In this document: piece by piece, positions 52,506 through 61,391 of the stretch
Layout of the letters: each line of letters begins with the position of its first letter
How positions within the stretch are numbered: position 1 is the stretch's first letter
From: Polyangia bacterium
GTDB taxonomy: Bacteria > Myxococcota_A > Polyangia > Nannocystales > Nannocystaceae
Length of the DNA: 64,000 bases
Direction of reading: 5' to 3'
Assembly: GCA_030429545.1 (NCBI GenBank)
Contig: JAUIFF010000002.1
Location: 124,001 to 188,000, forward strand
Position numbers and translations under genes: made by a program
Notes under the pieces: model-generated
Database searches by the model: none
What the model was told of the DNA's origin: nothing
Seen by the model: the letters and a program-made list of their open reading frames with translations, nothing else

Positions 52506-54967
52506 GCGCCCCATGGATCACCCCCATCGTCGACTGGTTGGCCACCTACGCCATCCACAGCACGGTCCTGTTGAGCATGGTGTGGCTGTGCGACCGCTAC
52601 CTCAAAGACCGTCCGGCGCTGGCAGTTACGGCCTGGAAAACCGCACTCGTCGGCGGGGTGGTGACCGCGAGTCTACAGGTCGGTGGCTGGGTCACGCCCA
52701 TGGGCGGCGTGTTGGCCTACACCCCGACTCCCGAGGTTTCGCAGGCAAAACTCGACCCAGGCGAACTGCCGGTCGTCGACCATGTCGCCAGTCACGTTGC
52801 CAGTCACGTTGCCAGTCACGATGCCAGTCACGTTGCGTATACATTTGATTTGCCGGAGAGCCCCGGCGACCAGGCGAGCCAGACCATCGCCAAACCTGCG
52901 ACCGAGCTGGCGGTGACCGGGACGTCGGGAGGCGATCCCGTGCCCTGGCGAGCACTCGGGTTTGGCCTGTGGTGTTTTGGTGCTGTCATCGGCACGGCCC
53001 GGATCGCCGGTGCATGGTGGGGGTTGGGCCGGCAACTTCGCGGGCGGCGGACTATTCAAAAAGGTCGCCTGCGGTGGATGCTCGACAACCTGCGGGCGGT
53101 CGCTTCGGTGTCGAAAGATGTCGAACTCAGCTGCACCCATCGCATCGATGTGCCGCTGGCACTCGGGGTCCCCAAGTCTGAAATTTGTGTGCCGCGAAGG
53201 GTGATCCGCGGGCTTGACCGGGATGAACAGGAATGTCTGCTCGCCCACGAACTCGCCCACGTCGTCCGTCGCGACCCGCTGTGGCGAATCGTTGGGGCAA
53301 CCATTGAAGGCGTGCTGTTTTTTCAGCCGCTCAACCGCGTGGCCAACCGGCGCCTTGCGATCTACTCGGAGTATTTGTGCGACGAGTGGGCGGCGGTGCA
53401 TACCCGCCAACCGCTGGCCTTGGCCCGCTGCCTTACCCAGGTTGCCGGCTGGGTCGTCCGCCCACACGCCCGGCCGGTACCGGCGATGGCAAGCGGGCAG
53501 GCGAGCCAACTCAAAAGTCGGGTCCAGCGTCTTCTTCAGTTTGAATCCGTACCAAAACGGAGGTTTGGGATGTCCGTCGTACTCAGCAGCCTACTATTTA
53601 CCGCCGTCACCCTGGGTGTGCCGGGAGTTTCCGGGTCGCCCGGACAATCGCCCGTCGACGTCACCACTCAAGATGCTCATACAAATATTTTTGCGGCCGA
53701 TTCAGGGGGCGCCGGACTTGCCATGCTACCCGCGTCGATGATGACGCCGATGTTGGCAAACCCCACGCTGCTCGCGGCCGCCGAACCAGAGGAGGCCGAC
53801 GATGCCCGTGGTGCCGGGGTGGCCGGCAGCGAGCCCGCTGTTCAACGGGCCAAACGCAGGGCCGAGCGCAAGCAGGCACGCAAGGTCAAACGCAAACGCA
53901 AGAGTTTGCAGCGGACCCTCGACAAGGCCAAAAAACACCGCGCCGATGGCCAAAGGCTCGACCGCGAAGTCGCCGAAGCACAGCACGAGCTCACGGCCAC
54001 ACGCCGTGGCCTATCGGTGGTGGAGCAAGAGCGCCGTCGCAGCCGGCGAACCGAAGCCGCCGCCCAGCGACACATCGCCGGACAACCAGCGGCGGGGGAC
54101 GAGCCGGTTGTGTATCGCTACTCCAACGGCTCCGAGACGGTTGAGATCCGCACCGACGAAGCTGGTGAGCTCGTGATTGTGAGCCCCGACGGTCGGCGCC
54201 ACAACTTGGGTGTACATGCAAAAGGTCGCCGGGGCCATGGCCCCCATGTCGTCGACTCCCGCCAACTGCAAGCCGAAGCCCTGCGGTTACAGGCCGAGGC
54301 TCGCCGGGGAATCGACCCCGAAAAACTCGAACGTCTGGCCCGAAAGCTCGAGCGCAAGGCCCGGGTACACGCCGAGCACGCCCGCGAGATCGAACGCCGC
54401 GTCCATGCCCAACACGCCCGCGAGATTGCACGCCACCAGCGGCATGCCGAGCGGCAAAAACGTGAAGCGCAGCGACGCGAGCGTGAGGCACAGCGCCGCC
54501 ACCGAGATGCCGAGCGCCGCCACCGAGATGCCGAGCGTCGCCACCGAGATGCCGAGCGCCGCCACGGCCAGCACCAGCAGCAGTATGGTCTCAGTGCCGA
54601 ACAGCGCCGGGAGATCGAGCGTGACGTGCAACGGGTGCAGCAGCAAATGACCCGTCAAAACCGCGAGCTAGAGCGGGAGATCGAACGGGAGGCCCGCAAG
54701 CTCGAGGCCGAAGTGCGGAAGATCGAACGCCAGGTCATGCGCGGCGAGCCGTTCGATGCCTCGGAGCTCACTCGCCAAGCCCAGGCCCTCGAACGCAAGG
54801 TCCGAGGCCATTTCAAACACGACCCCGAGTTGGCCGACAAGGTCCGGCGCAAGGTCGAAAAGCATGTGCGAAAAGTCGAGAAAAAGCACAGGCAAAAGGC
54901 CGACAAAAAGCGCAAGAAAGCCGCCGAGAAACAGGCCAAGAAACAGGCCAAGAAACAGGCCAAGTAG
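52502..54967 (+). CDS. BlaR1/MecR1-like M56 metallopeptidase with coiled-coil sensor region
   Basis: 821 aa membrane protein. N-terminal spans (WLATYAIHSTVLLSMVWL; ALVGGVVTASLQVGG) are followed by a small repeated HVAS stretch (about 97-110), another span (LGFGLWCFGAVIGTARIAGAWW), then the zinc protease site HELAH at 249-253 and downstream SEYLCDEWA. A last hydrophobic segment (MSVVLSSLLFTAVTLG) leads to a 450-residue tail. BlaR1 ends in a penicillin-binding sensor; here the tail is an Arg/Glu/His-rich coiled coil with repeats RRHRDAE and a KKQAKKQAK end. The inducer is therefore probably not a beta-lactam bound through an acylation site. DNA repeats: three 18-base units at about 54497-54555. 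Confidence 0.85.
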   Translation: MSAPWITPIVDWLATYAIHSTVLLSMVWLCDRYLKDRPALAVTAWKTALVGGVVTASLQVGGWVTPMGGVLAYTPTPEVSQAKLDPGELPVVDHVASHVASHVASHDASHVAYTFDLPESPGDQASQTIAKPATELAVTGTSGGDPVPWRALGFGLWCFGAVIGTARIAGAWWGLGRQLRGRRTIQKGRLRWMLDNLRAVASVSKDVELSCTHRIDVPLALGVPKSEICVPRRVIRGLDRDEQECLLAHELAHVVRRDPLWRIVGATIEGVLFFQPLNRVANRRLAIYSEYLCDEWAAVHTRQPLALARCLTQVAGWVVRPHARPVPAMASGQASQLKSRVQRLLQFESVPKRRFGMSVVLSSLLFTAVTLGVPGVSGSPGQSPVDVTTQDAHTNIFAADSGGAGLAMLPASMMTPMLANPTLLAAAEPEEADDARGAGVAGSEPAVQRAKRRAERKQARKVKRKRKSLQRTLDKAKKHRADGQRLDREVAEAQHELTATRRGLSVVEQERRRSRRTEAAAQRHIAGQPAAGDEPVVYRYSNGSETVEIRTDEAGELVIVSPDGRRHNLGVHAKGRRGHGPHVVDSRQLQAEALRLQAEARRGIDPEKLERLARKLERKARVHAEHAREIERRVHAQHAREIARHQRHAERQKREAQRREREAQRRHRDAERRHRDAERRHRDAERRHGQHQQQYGLSAEQRREIERDVQRVQQQMTRQNRELEREIEREARKLEAEVRKIERQVMRGEPFDASELTRQAQALERKVRGHFKHDPELADKVRRKVEKHVRKVEKKHRQKADKKRKKAAEKQAKKQAKKQAK

Positions 54968-55021
54968 TCATCTGCAACCAGCGTGGGCGAGCGGCAATCA
55001 CCACTCGCCCCGCTAGGACGA

Positions 55022-58000
55022 TCACACAGACGTGTCCACGGATGAACGCCGGAACAGTCCCACGATCTTGCCCCACGCTCGGCGCAGGTCCTGCTCGACC
55101 GCGTAGAGGGCCGGTAGCAGCATCAGGCTGACAAACGTACCGAACAACACACCCCAGGCCATCGCCACGACCATCGGCGCGACAAACTGGTTGGAGCCGG
55201 CAATCCCGTAGGCGGTTGGGAACAACCCCGCGACGGTGGTCAGCGAAGTCAACAAAATCGGCCGCAGCCGGTCCTCGGCCCCGTCGCACAATTCCTCGTG
55301 GGTCAACATTGGGCGCTCGCCCTTGCGTTCGTTGAGCGACGACACCATCACCACCGAGTCGTTGACCAACACCCCGGCCAAGCCCAACAGGCCGACCATC
55401 GCCATCATGCTGAGGTCCATCCCGGAAAGCGCGAGCCCGGGGATGGCACCCGAAAGCCCAAACGGCAGCACGATCAGAATCAAAAACGGTTGGGTGACCG
55501 AGCCAAACAGCAACAACAACACCAGGAAAATGCCGGTGATGCAGGCCAAAAATGCCAGGGCGACACCACCCAAAGCCGCCTGTTGTTGCTCAAACTCGCC
55601 ACCGTAGTGGAGGCGGACATCGGGGTACTCGGTCAGCAGTCCCGAGGCTGCCAGGTGTTCACGCACTTCGCGGTTGATCGCCTCGACGGTGATGGCATCG
55701 CGGTCGATCTGCGCGGTCACGGTGATTGCCCGCCGACCAAAGTAGCGGCGAATGGCCGCCTGGCCCGGGCGCTCGTGCAGGGTCACCAGCCCATCCAAGC
55801 GAACTTTTTTCCCCTGGCTGTTGAGCAGGGTCAGGCCCTTCAAGGTTTTGAGTTTGCCCTGATCCCGGCGGGCGTATTGCAGACGAAACCGGACCGTCTC
55901 CTCCGGCGTGCGGACCTCGTCGACCGTCGCCCCGTCAAAGGCAATCCGCACGGCGTCGGTGATGTCGCGCACCGAAAGCCCACGGGCGGCAATCGCATCG
56001 TGGTGGAGCTCGAGCTCAACGATCGACTTGCCTGGTTTGTAGCTGGTGTCGACCGCGGTCACGCCCTCGTGGGCATCTAAAAATGCAACCATTGCATCTG
56101 CAACGGCGAGGCGCCCGGGCCCGCCACTGATGATCTCAACTTCGACCGGGGCACCTGCGGTGGGTTTGCCCCCCGAAGCCGAGACGTCGAGTTGTTCAAA
56201 TCCCTTGAGCGCATCAAACTGGGCACGCAGGGTTTTGACGACCTCGCTCGACTTGATCGAACGTTCACTCGGAGGCGGCAAGTAGGCGGTCATCCGCGCC
56301 TTGGCCGGGTCTGACCCTCCGCTGCCACCGAGGGCTCCGCCACCGCCCTGTCCGAGCCGGGTGCTGACATTGACGAGGTCCGCGGCCGGGACCTCATCGC
56401 GGATCATTTGCTCAATTTGCTCGGCGCGTTCGCGGGTCGTCTCCAAAGGTGTCCCCTGGGGCAGGGCAAACTCGACGACAAACTGGTCGGCCTCGCTTTC
56501 GGGGTAGAGGTTAAACCCAACAGCCGTGGCTCCGAATGCACCAATGCCCACAAGCCCGAGGCAAAAGACACCGATCGTGACAAACCGGCGGCGGATCAAC
56601 AGTCGAATCAGTCGTCCGTAGGCGCGGCGCAGGGCCAAAAACCATCCGCGCTGGGTCACCGGCGTGTTCGGCCCGTGGGCGAGGTGAGCCGGCAACATCC
56701 ACTGACATTCGATCAACGAGCCCACCAGGGTGAGGGTGACGACCACCGGAATCGACCATAAAAACTTGCCTTCGAGCCCGCCCAAAAATGCGATCGGTGC
56801 AAATGCAAGCATGGTTGTGAGGGCGCTGACGAGCACCGGAGGAGCGACCCGTTGGGCCCCCTTGGCGCTGGCCTCGAGCGGCGACATCCCCTGCTCACGG
56901 GCGTGGTAAATGCTCTCGCCCGAGACGATCGCATCGTCGACCAACATACCCAACATCAAGATCAGGGCTGTCAGCGTTAACAGGTCGAGGTTGAGGTCAC
57001 AAAGTGCCATCCCGCAAAACGTCAGGCAGATTGCCACCGGCAGGCCCACGCTCACCCAAAACGCCATGCGGCCGTCAAAAAACAGGCGCAGGACCAAAAA
57101 CACCAGGGCGCAACCCAACAGAGCGTTGGACAGCAACATGTCGAGCATGTCGTAGGTAAACCGCGAGATGTCGTTGACCATCCGCAGCTCGACCCCGGGC
57201 GGGAGGTTTTGTTGGGCGCTGTCGATATACCCGCGAACCTGCTGGGCCGTGGCGATTCCGTCGGCGTCGGCTTTTTTGCGCGGTGACAACACGATAGCTA
57301 GTTGGCCATCGGACCGCGATTGCACGCCCCAATCGTTATAGTCGAGCACGACCTCGGCGACATCGCGAATCCGGACATCATTGCCCGGCCCGCGCGAGCG
57401 AATGATGACCTCCTCGACATCGCGTGGAGAGTCGAACTGGCCGACCGTCAAAATCTGTTTTTCGGTGGCAAACGCCTCCAACGCGCCGCCCGACTCCCGG
57501 ACATTTCGCCGGGTGATCGCCCCGCGGATTTCATCGATCGAGACGCCTAGGTGATGCAGCTTCTCGGGGTCGAGCATCACCCGGACCTCGCGGTCGCGCA
57601 TGCCAACCTTGTCGACACCGGCCACACCATCGAGCTCGCGTAGGCCCTCCGACAGCTGGCGCGAGACCACCCGAAGTGTCTCTTCGGGCACATCGCCAGC
57701 GACGTGGAGCTCCATCACCGGCACCTTTGACGACGAGAGTTCGGTGACAGATGGCTTTTGCGGCAGGTCTGTCGGCAGCTTCGAGGCCGCCCGGTCGACC
57801 GCTTTTTGCAGGTCGGTGAGCGCCTGTTTTTTGGCGTCACCTTCGAGGTCTGGATCGAGCGTCACGGTGATGCTCGAGATCCCCTCCATACTCGAAGACG
57901 TCAGCTTGTCGATTCCGTCGACACTCAACACCTCCTCTTCGATAGGTGCTGTGATCGAAAGCTCAACATCCTCGGCGCCGGCACCAGGATCGACAGTGCT

Positions 58001-58144
58001 GATCGAGACCGTCCCCATGTCGATCTGCGGCATGGTTTCGGCGTTCATCACCCGGGTGGCGATCAGCCCCCCCAGGATTGCCGCGATCATCAGCACGTTG
58101 ACAATCAACGGGCGGCGGGCAAAGTAGGCAATCAGCGCGCCCAT
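55022..58144 (-). CDS. RND-family efflux pump permease (AcrB/HAE-like)
   Basis: 1040 aa, the normal size for the family, with twelve membrane spans in two halves. The first span is at LIVNVLMIAAILGGLIATRV. TM4 carries LVDDAIV, the proton-relay Asp pair. Large periplasmic loops lie between TM1-TM2 and TM7-TM8. TM11 has LLGLAGVLVNDSVVMV. It exchanges protons for drugs, lipids or metals across the inner membrane with the adaptor encoded upstream. The start codon overlaps the adaptor stop by one base (TAATG). No outer-membrane channel gene is in the window. Confidence 0.93.
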   Translation of the reverse strand: MGALIAYFARRPLIVNVLMIAAILGGLIATRVMNAETMPQIDMGTVSISTVDPGAGAEDVELSITAPIEEEVLSVDGIDKLTSSSMEGISSITVTLDPDLEGDAKKQALTDLQKAVDRAASKLPTDLPQKPSVTELSSSKVPVMELHVAGDVPEETLRVVSRQLSEGLRELDGVAGVDKVGMRDREVRVMLDPEKLHHLGVSIDEIRGAITRRNVRESGGALEAFATEKQILTVGQFDSPRDVEEVIIRSRGPGNDVRIRDVAEVVLDYNDWGVQSRSDGQLAIVLSPRKKADADGIATAQQVRGYIDSAQQNLPPGVELRMVNDISRFTYDMLDMLLSNALLGCALVFLVLRLFFDGRMAFWVSVGLPVAICLTFCGMALCDLNLDLLTLTALILMLGMLVDDAIVSGESIYHAREQGMSPLEASAKGAQRVAPPVLVSALTTMLAFAPIAFLGGLEGKFLWSIPVVVTLTLVGSLIECQWMLPAHLAHGPNTPVTQRGWFLALRRAYGRLIRLLIRRRFVTIGVFCLGLVGIGAFGATAVGFNLYPESEADQFVVEFALPQGTPLETTRERAEQIEQMIRDEVPAADLVNVSTRLGQGGGGALGGSGGSDPAKARMTAYLPPPSERSIKSSEVVKTLRAQFDALKGFEQLDVSASGGKPTAGAPVEVEIISGGPGRLAVADAMVAFLDAHEGVTAVDTSYKPGKSIVELELHHDAIAARGLSVRDITDAVRIAFDGATVDEVRTPEETVRFRLQYARRDQGKLKTLKGLTLLNSQGKKVRLDGLVTLHERPGQAAIRRYFGRRAITVTAQIDRDAITVEAINREVREHLAASGLLTEYPDVRLHYGGEFEQQQAALGGVALAFLACITGIFLVLLLLFGSVTQPFLILIVLPFGLSGAIPGLALSGMDLSMMAMVGLLGLAGVLVNDSVVMVSSLNERKGERPMLTHEELCDGAEDRLRPILLTSLTTVAGLFPTAYGIAGSNQFVAPMVVAMAWGVLFGTFVSLMLLPALYAVEQDLRRAWGKIVGLFRRSSVDTSV

Positions 58145-59349
58145 TATTTTTGCTCCTCCGCGGCTTTTTTGTCGTCGGGAGCGTCGTCGTCGGGCTCGTT
58201 TTGGCCGTCGTCTAATTCATTTGTAGATACAGCTTGTTTCGGTGGCGCAGGTGGATTTTCGACCGGTTGATCGACGACAGCAACCCCGTCGATGACGTGG
58301 GCCAAACCCTCTAAAATCACCGCCTCACCTGGGTTGAGGCCCTCGTAGACGGGGATCCAGGCACCGTCGGTCAGGCCCAAAACCGGGCGTCGCTCGACCG
58401 CCTTTCCGTCTTGGACAACAAACAGCACGCGTTCGCGGTGGCGGTCGACGACCGCCCGTGTGGGCACCGCAATGGTGTCAGGGACGGCGGCTCCTCGCAT
58501 GGCAATGCGGGCGGTCATGCCCGGCCGCAACAAACCAGATGTATCTGCAAGGGCTAGCTTGACCGGAAAGTTGCCGGTCTCGGGGTCGGCCTTGATCCCG
58601 ATCGATTCGACGCGGGCTTCGTAGGTCTGCCCGCGAGCGCCGGCGCTGGTGACCGTGGCCGTACCTCCGATTTCGATGGTGTTGACCTCGCGTTCGGAGA
58701 CATAGGTTTCGACCCGCAGGGTATCGACGGCCTGAATCACGGCCAGCGCAGCACCGGCATTGACGGTTTCGCCAACCTCGACCGAACGGCTTTGGACCAC
58801 CCCCGATACCGGTGAGCGCAGGGTTGTTTCGCGGACATCGTGTTCGGCCAGCCGCAGGTTGGCCATGGCATCGTCGTAACGTGCTTGGGTTTGGCGCAGG
58901 GTATCTTCGGCGGTTTCGACATCGGCTGCCGAGGCCGCCGCTTGGACCAGGAGCACCCGGGTTTTTTCGAGGTCGCTGCGCGCTCGTTTGAGTGCACCCT
59001 TGATGTCATTGAGTGACGCCCGCGATTGTTTGAGACGTTGGCGACGGGTCAGTGCCTCAAACTTGACGAGCACCTGGCCCTCCTCGACCCGCGCACCCTC
59101 GGCAAACTTGATTTCATCGACCTTGGCTGAAAACGGCACGGACAACTCAACCTCCGCGCTCGAGGAAATCACGCCAAACCCGTGGATGGTGTCCGACCAA
59201 TCGATCGCCTCGGCGGTGAGGGTCGCGACCTGTGGCGGGCCCTTGTCGATCTCGACACTTTCCTTCTCAACTTCCCTATCACAGGCCAGCAAAAACACGG
59301 CGCTGAGCAACCAACGCTGCGCACTCCGGGTCCACGGGTGTGCGAACAT
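58144..59349 (-). CDS. RND efflux adaptor (membrane fusion lipoprotein)
   Basis: 401 aa. Signal peptide with lipobox (LLSAVFLLAC), then the typical adaptor order: beta strand/lipoyl half (VSVPFSAKVDEIKFAEGARVEEG), a coiled-coil hairpin (RQRLKQSRASLNDIKGALKRARSDLEKTRVLL), the second lipoyl half (LRSPVSGVVQSRSVEVGETVNAG) and a beta-barrel. The C-terminal tail is Asp/Pro/Lys-rich. It connects the RND pump to an outer-membrane channel. ATG 59349 is preferred over upstream in-frame codons because it gives the lipoprotein signal; the ribosome-binding site is weak. Confidence 0.9.
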   Translation of the reverse strand: MFAHPWTRSAQRWLLSAVFLLACDREVEKESVEIDKGPPQVATLTAEAIDWSDTIHGFGVISSSAEVELSVPFSAKVDEIKFAEGARVEEGQVLVKFEALTRRQRLKQSRASLNDIKGALKRARSDLEKTRVLLVQAAASAADVETAEDTLRQTQARYDDAMANLRLAEHDVRETTLRSPVSGVVQSRSVEVGETVNAGAALAVIQAVDTLRVETYVSEREVNTIEIGGTATVTSAGARGQTYEARVESIGIKADPETGNFPVKLALADTSGLLRPGMTARIAMRGAAVPDTIAVPTRAVVDRHRERVLFVVQDGKAVERRPVLGLTDGAWIPVYEGLNPGEAVILEGLAHVIDGVAVVDQPVENPPAPPKQAVSTNELDDGQNEPDDDAPDDKKAAEEQK

Positions 59350-59533
59350 GACAGCGAGAATACCGTGTTTACCCGCAGACTGGTCCAAAAGAAGTACGCC
59401 CGCCAAGCACTTTTGTCGGGGTCGAAATACCCCCACTTTAAAGGTGGGTGGCGTTTGGCTACACATCGTTTGCAGGGGACGACATGTACGCAAACACCAG
59501 AGTTATGCATGTACAATAAAACCGCGCATATAC

Positions 59534-59568
59534 AAAAACCCCGCGCACGGGATACCGCCACGCGCGGG
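59534..59568 (-). terminator. Intrinsic terminator on the minus strand
   Basis: On the minus strand: CCCGCGC (59568-59562), a 15-nt loop, GCGCGGG (59546-59540), then GTTTTTG. It would end transcription from the TPR lipoprotein gene after its tandem 3'-end copies and before the RND operon promoter. The rest of 59350-59657 holds only this and two decamer-like motifs. Confidence 0.7.
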
Positions 59569-59657
59569 TGATGGCAGGAGGTTCGCAGTCGCTGCGCCGG
59601 CGGATCGTGGACGGGGTTGTCGGATATGTTGCGCCGGAGTGTGTCGCTACACCAAGA

Positions 59658-60007
59658 AGGTGGCCTAGCCCTTGTCGCGGACCGGCATACGTTGCTCGCA
59701 GGTATCGCTCTTGAGGTGGCCTAGACCTTGTCACGGATCGGCATACGTTACTCGCAGGTAAAGAGGTGGCCTAGACCTTGTCGCGGACAGGCTCGCAGGT
59801 AAAGAGGTGGCCTAGATCTTGTCGCGGACAGGCTCGCAGATCAAGAGGTGGCCTAGACCTTGTCGCGGACAGGCATACGTTGCTCGCAGGTATCGCTCTT
59901 GAGGTGGCCTAGACCTTGTCACGGATCGGCATACGTTGCTCGCAGGTCAAGAGGTGGCCTAGACCTTGTCGCGGACCGGCATACGTTGCTCGCAGGTATC
60001 GCTCTTG
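59658..60007. repeat. Tandem copies of the 3' end of the adjacent TPR gene
   Basis: Seven head-to-tail units start at 59658, 59714, 59764, 59805, 59846, 59902 and 59952, with lengths 56, 50, 41, 41, 56, 50 and 56. Each begins AGGTGGCCTAG on the + strand. The last unit is the true 3' end of the TPR gene (codons for SDTCEQRMPVRDKV and the stop TAG). The other six lie past its stop, mostly keep TAG and differ by a few substitutions or 6- and 15-base deletions. There is no unique spacer between units, so it is not CRISPR. Confidence 0.92.
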
Positions 60008-61302
60008 AGGACAATCTCGTTGCTGTCGAGGGTCACCCGCACACTCGCCTTGCCGGCCTTGTCGGTCGGGCTGCGAATAATAGTTGTGTCTGCATTGAAT
60101 GGGTGAAAGATAAAATCGGTGGCGGTACTGTCCTGCTCGTCGGCGCAGGCGGTAAAGCACTCGTCGGTGGTACAGTCGACGATCTCATCGTCGTCGTTGT
60201 ACATCACGTCGATCGGCACATATTCGTTGACCTCCCAGTGGACGACCGCCCCGCTGAAGTCCCCCGTAATGCTCGCCTTACTGTCAGCGCCACAGCGCCC
60301 GCCACCGGCTTCGCCCAAAAACGTCAACCGCAGCTGGTCGGCATCGGCGGTCTCGATCACGACCAGCGCATGGGCACCATCGTCGTAGTAGTACTTGACG
60401 AGCCACGGCCCACCCGATTCACAGGCGGGGAATGGGTCGGCCCCGCGGTCCGTGAGGTCTTCGGATGTACATACAGCTTTACGCGCCTCGGCCTCGCTTT
60501 TAGGTGGGTTTTCGGTGTCGACGAGATGGCGCTTTGCCAGCTTACTCCACAGTTCCTGCCAGTTTTCGTAGAGCTCGCTTTCAATCGCGGCTGGCACAAC
60601 TTCGACGGGGCAGGCCTTGGTGTCCCCCTCGATCTTGGCCTTGGCGGCCTTGGTCGGGCGCAGGGTGTTGGACAGCGAAAAGTAGCCGTGGGCACGCTGG
60701 GTATCGCCACGTTTTTCAGCCACCAACCCGAGGTTGAAGGCAATCGCGGCTTCAAGCTTGTGGGTCCCGGGGGCGGAGAGGGCTTTGTGAAAGTCGGCCT
60801 CGGCTTCGTCGAGTTTACCGGCGAGGTACTTGGCATACCCCCGGCCCGAAAGGGCTCGCGGATGGTCCGGGATCTTGGTCAGGGCGAGGTCGAAGGCCGC
60901 GATCGCAGCCTCGTATTGTTTGCCGGCAGTCTGCTTGCGACCGTCGTTGAGCGCGGTCCAAAACGCCTTGCGCAGCTCGGCCGGGGCCTGCTCTAATTTG
61001 ACAGCTTTTCCGGTTGTCTTTTGGGCCAGGTGGCTGCGGGACTTGGGTTTGGTCCCGTCGCCCTCGGCGGTCTTCGGTGTGTCGGTCGACGGGGCTTTGT
61101 CGTCGGTCTTGGCCGGTTGGTCACCGGGCGCTTCGTCGGCCTTGGCGGTTTGGTCGCCGGCTACCTTTTTCGAGTCGTCAGGCTTGTCCGAGTTCACCGA
61201 CTTATTGGCGGGCTTTTTGGCCCCATCGGTTTGCGTGAGGGCATCACACGCAAGCAACGAGAGACAGGGCAGGACAGCGAGAAAACACGGACGCATGCGC
61301 AT
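59959..61302 (-). CDS. TPR lipoprotein
   Basis: 447 aa. The signal peptide ends in a lipobox (LAVLPCLSLLAC). A Lys/Asp/Pro-rich linker spans about 22-95. TPR-like repeats lie at about 110-230 (GRKQTAGKQYEAAIAAFDLALTKIPDHPRALSGRGYAKYLAGKLDEAEADFHKAL, visible in pieces). A C-terminal beta-rich domain contains Cys pairs (CTTDECFTAC, SDTCEQR). Function unknown. ATG 61302 or ATG 61296. The last 16 codons plus stop are duplicated downstream as tandem repeats. Confidence 0.78.
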   Translation of the reverse strand: MRMRPCFLAVLPCLSLLACDALTQTDGAKKPANKSVNSDKPDDSKKVAGDQTAKADEAPGDQPAKTDDKAPSTDTPKTAEGDGTKPKSRSHLAQKTTGKAVKLEQAPAELRKAFWTALNDGRKQTAGKQYEAAIAAFDLALTKIPDHPRALSGRGYAKYLAGKLDEAEADFHKALSAPGTHKLEAAIAFNLGLVAEKRGDTQRAHGYFSLSNTLRPTKAAKAKIEGDTKACPVEVVPAAIESELYENWQELWSKLAKRHLVDTENPPKSEAEARKAVCTSEDLTDRGADPFPACESGGPWLVKYYYDDGAHALVVIETADADQLRLTFLGEAGGGRCGADSKASITGDFSGAVVHWEVNEYVPIDVMYNDDDEIVDCTTDECFTACADEQDSTATDFIFHPFNADTTIIRSPTDKAGKASVRVTLDSNEIVLKSDTCEQRMPVRDKV

Positions 61303-61391
61303 GGTGGGCCTTAGGCGGTGAGTCGGCAAAGTCTCACACGGCGGCCTCACACGGGCAATGCCCGGGCTGGGGCACCCTTCGCGCATTCGCC

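Noticed and set aside
59658..60007. CRISPR array
   Set aside because: Units are contiguous with no unique spacers, and one unit is the coding end of a gene.
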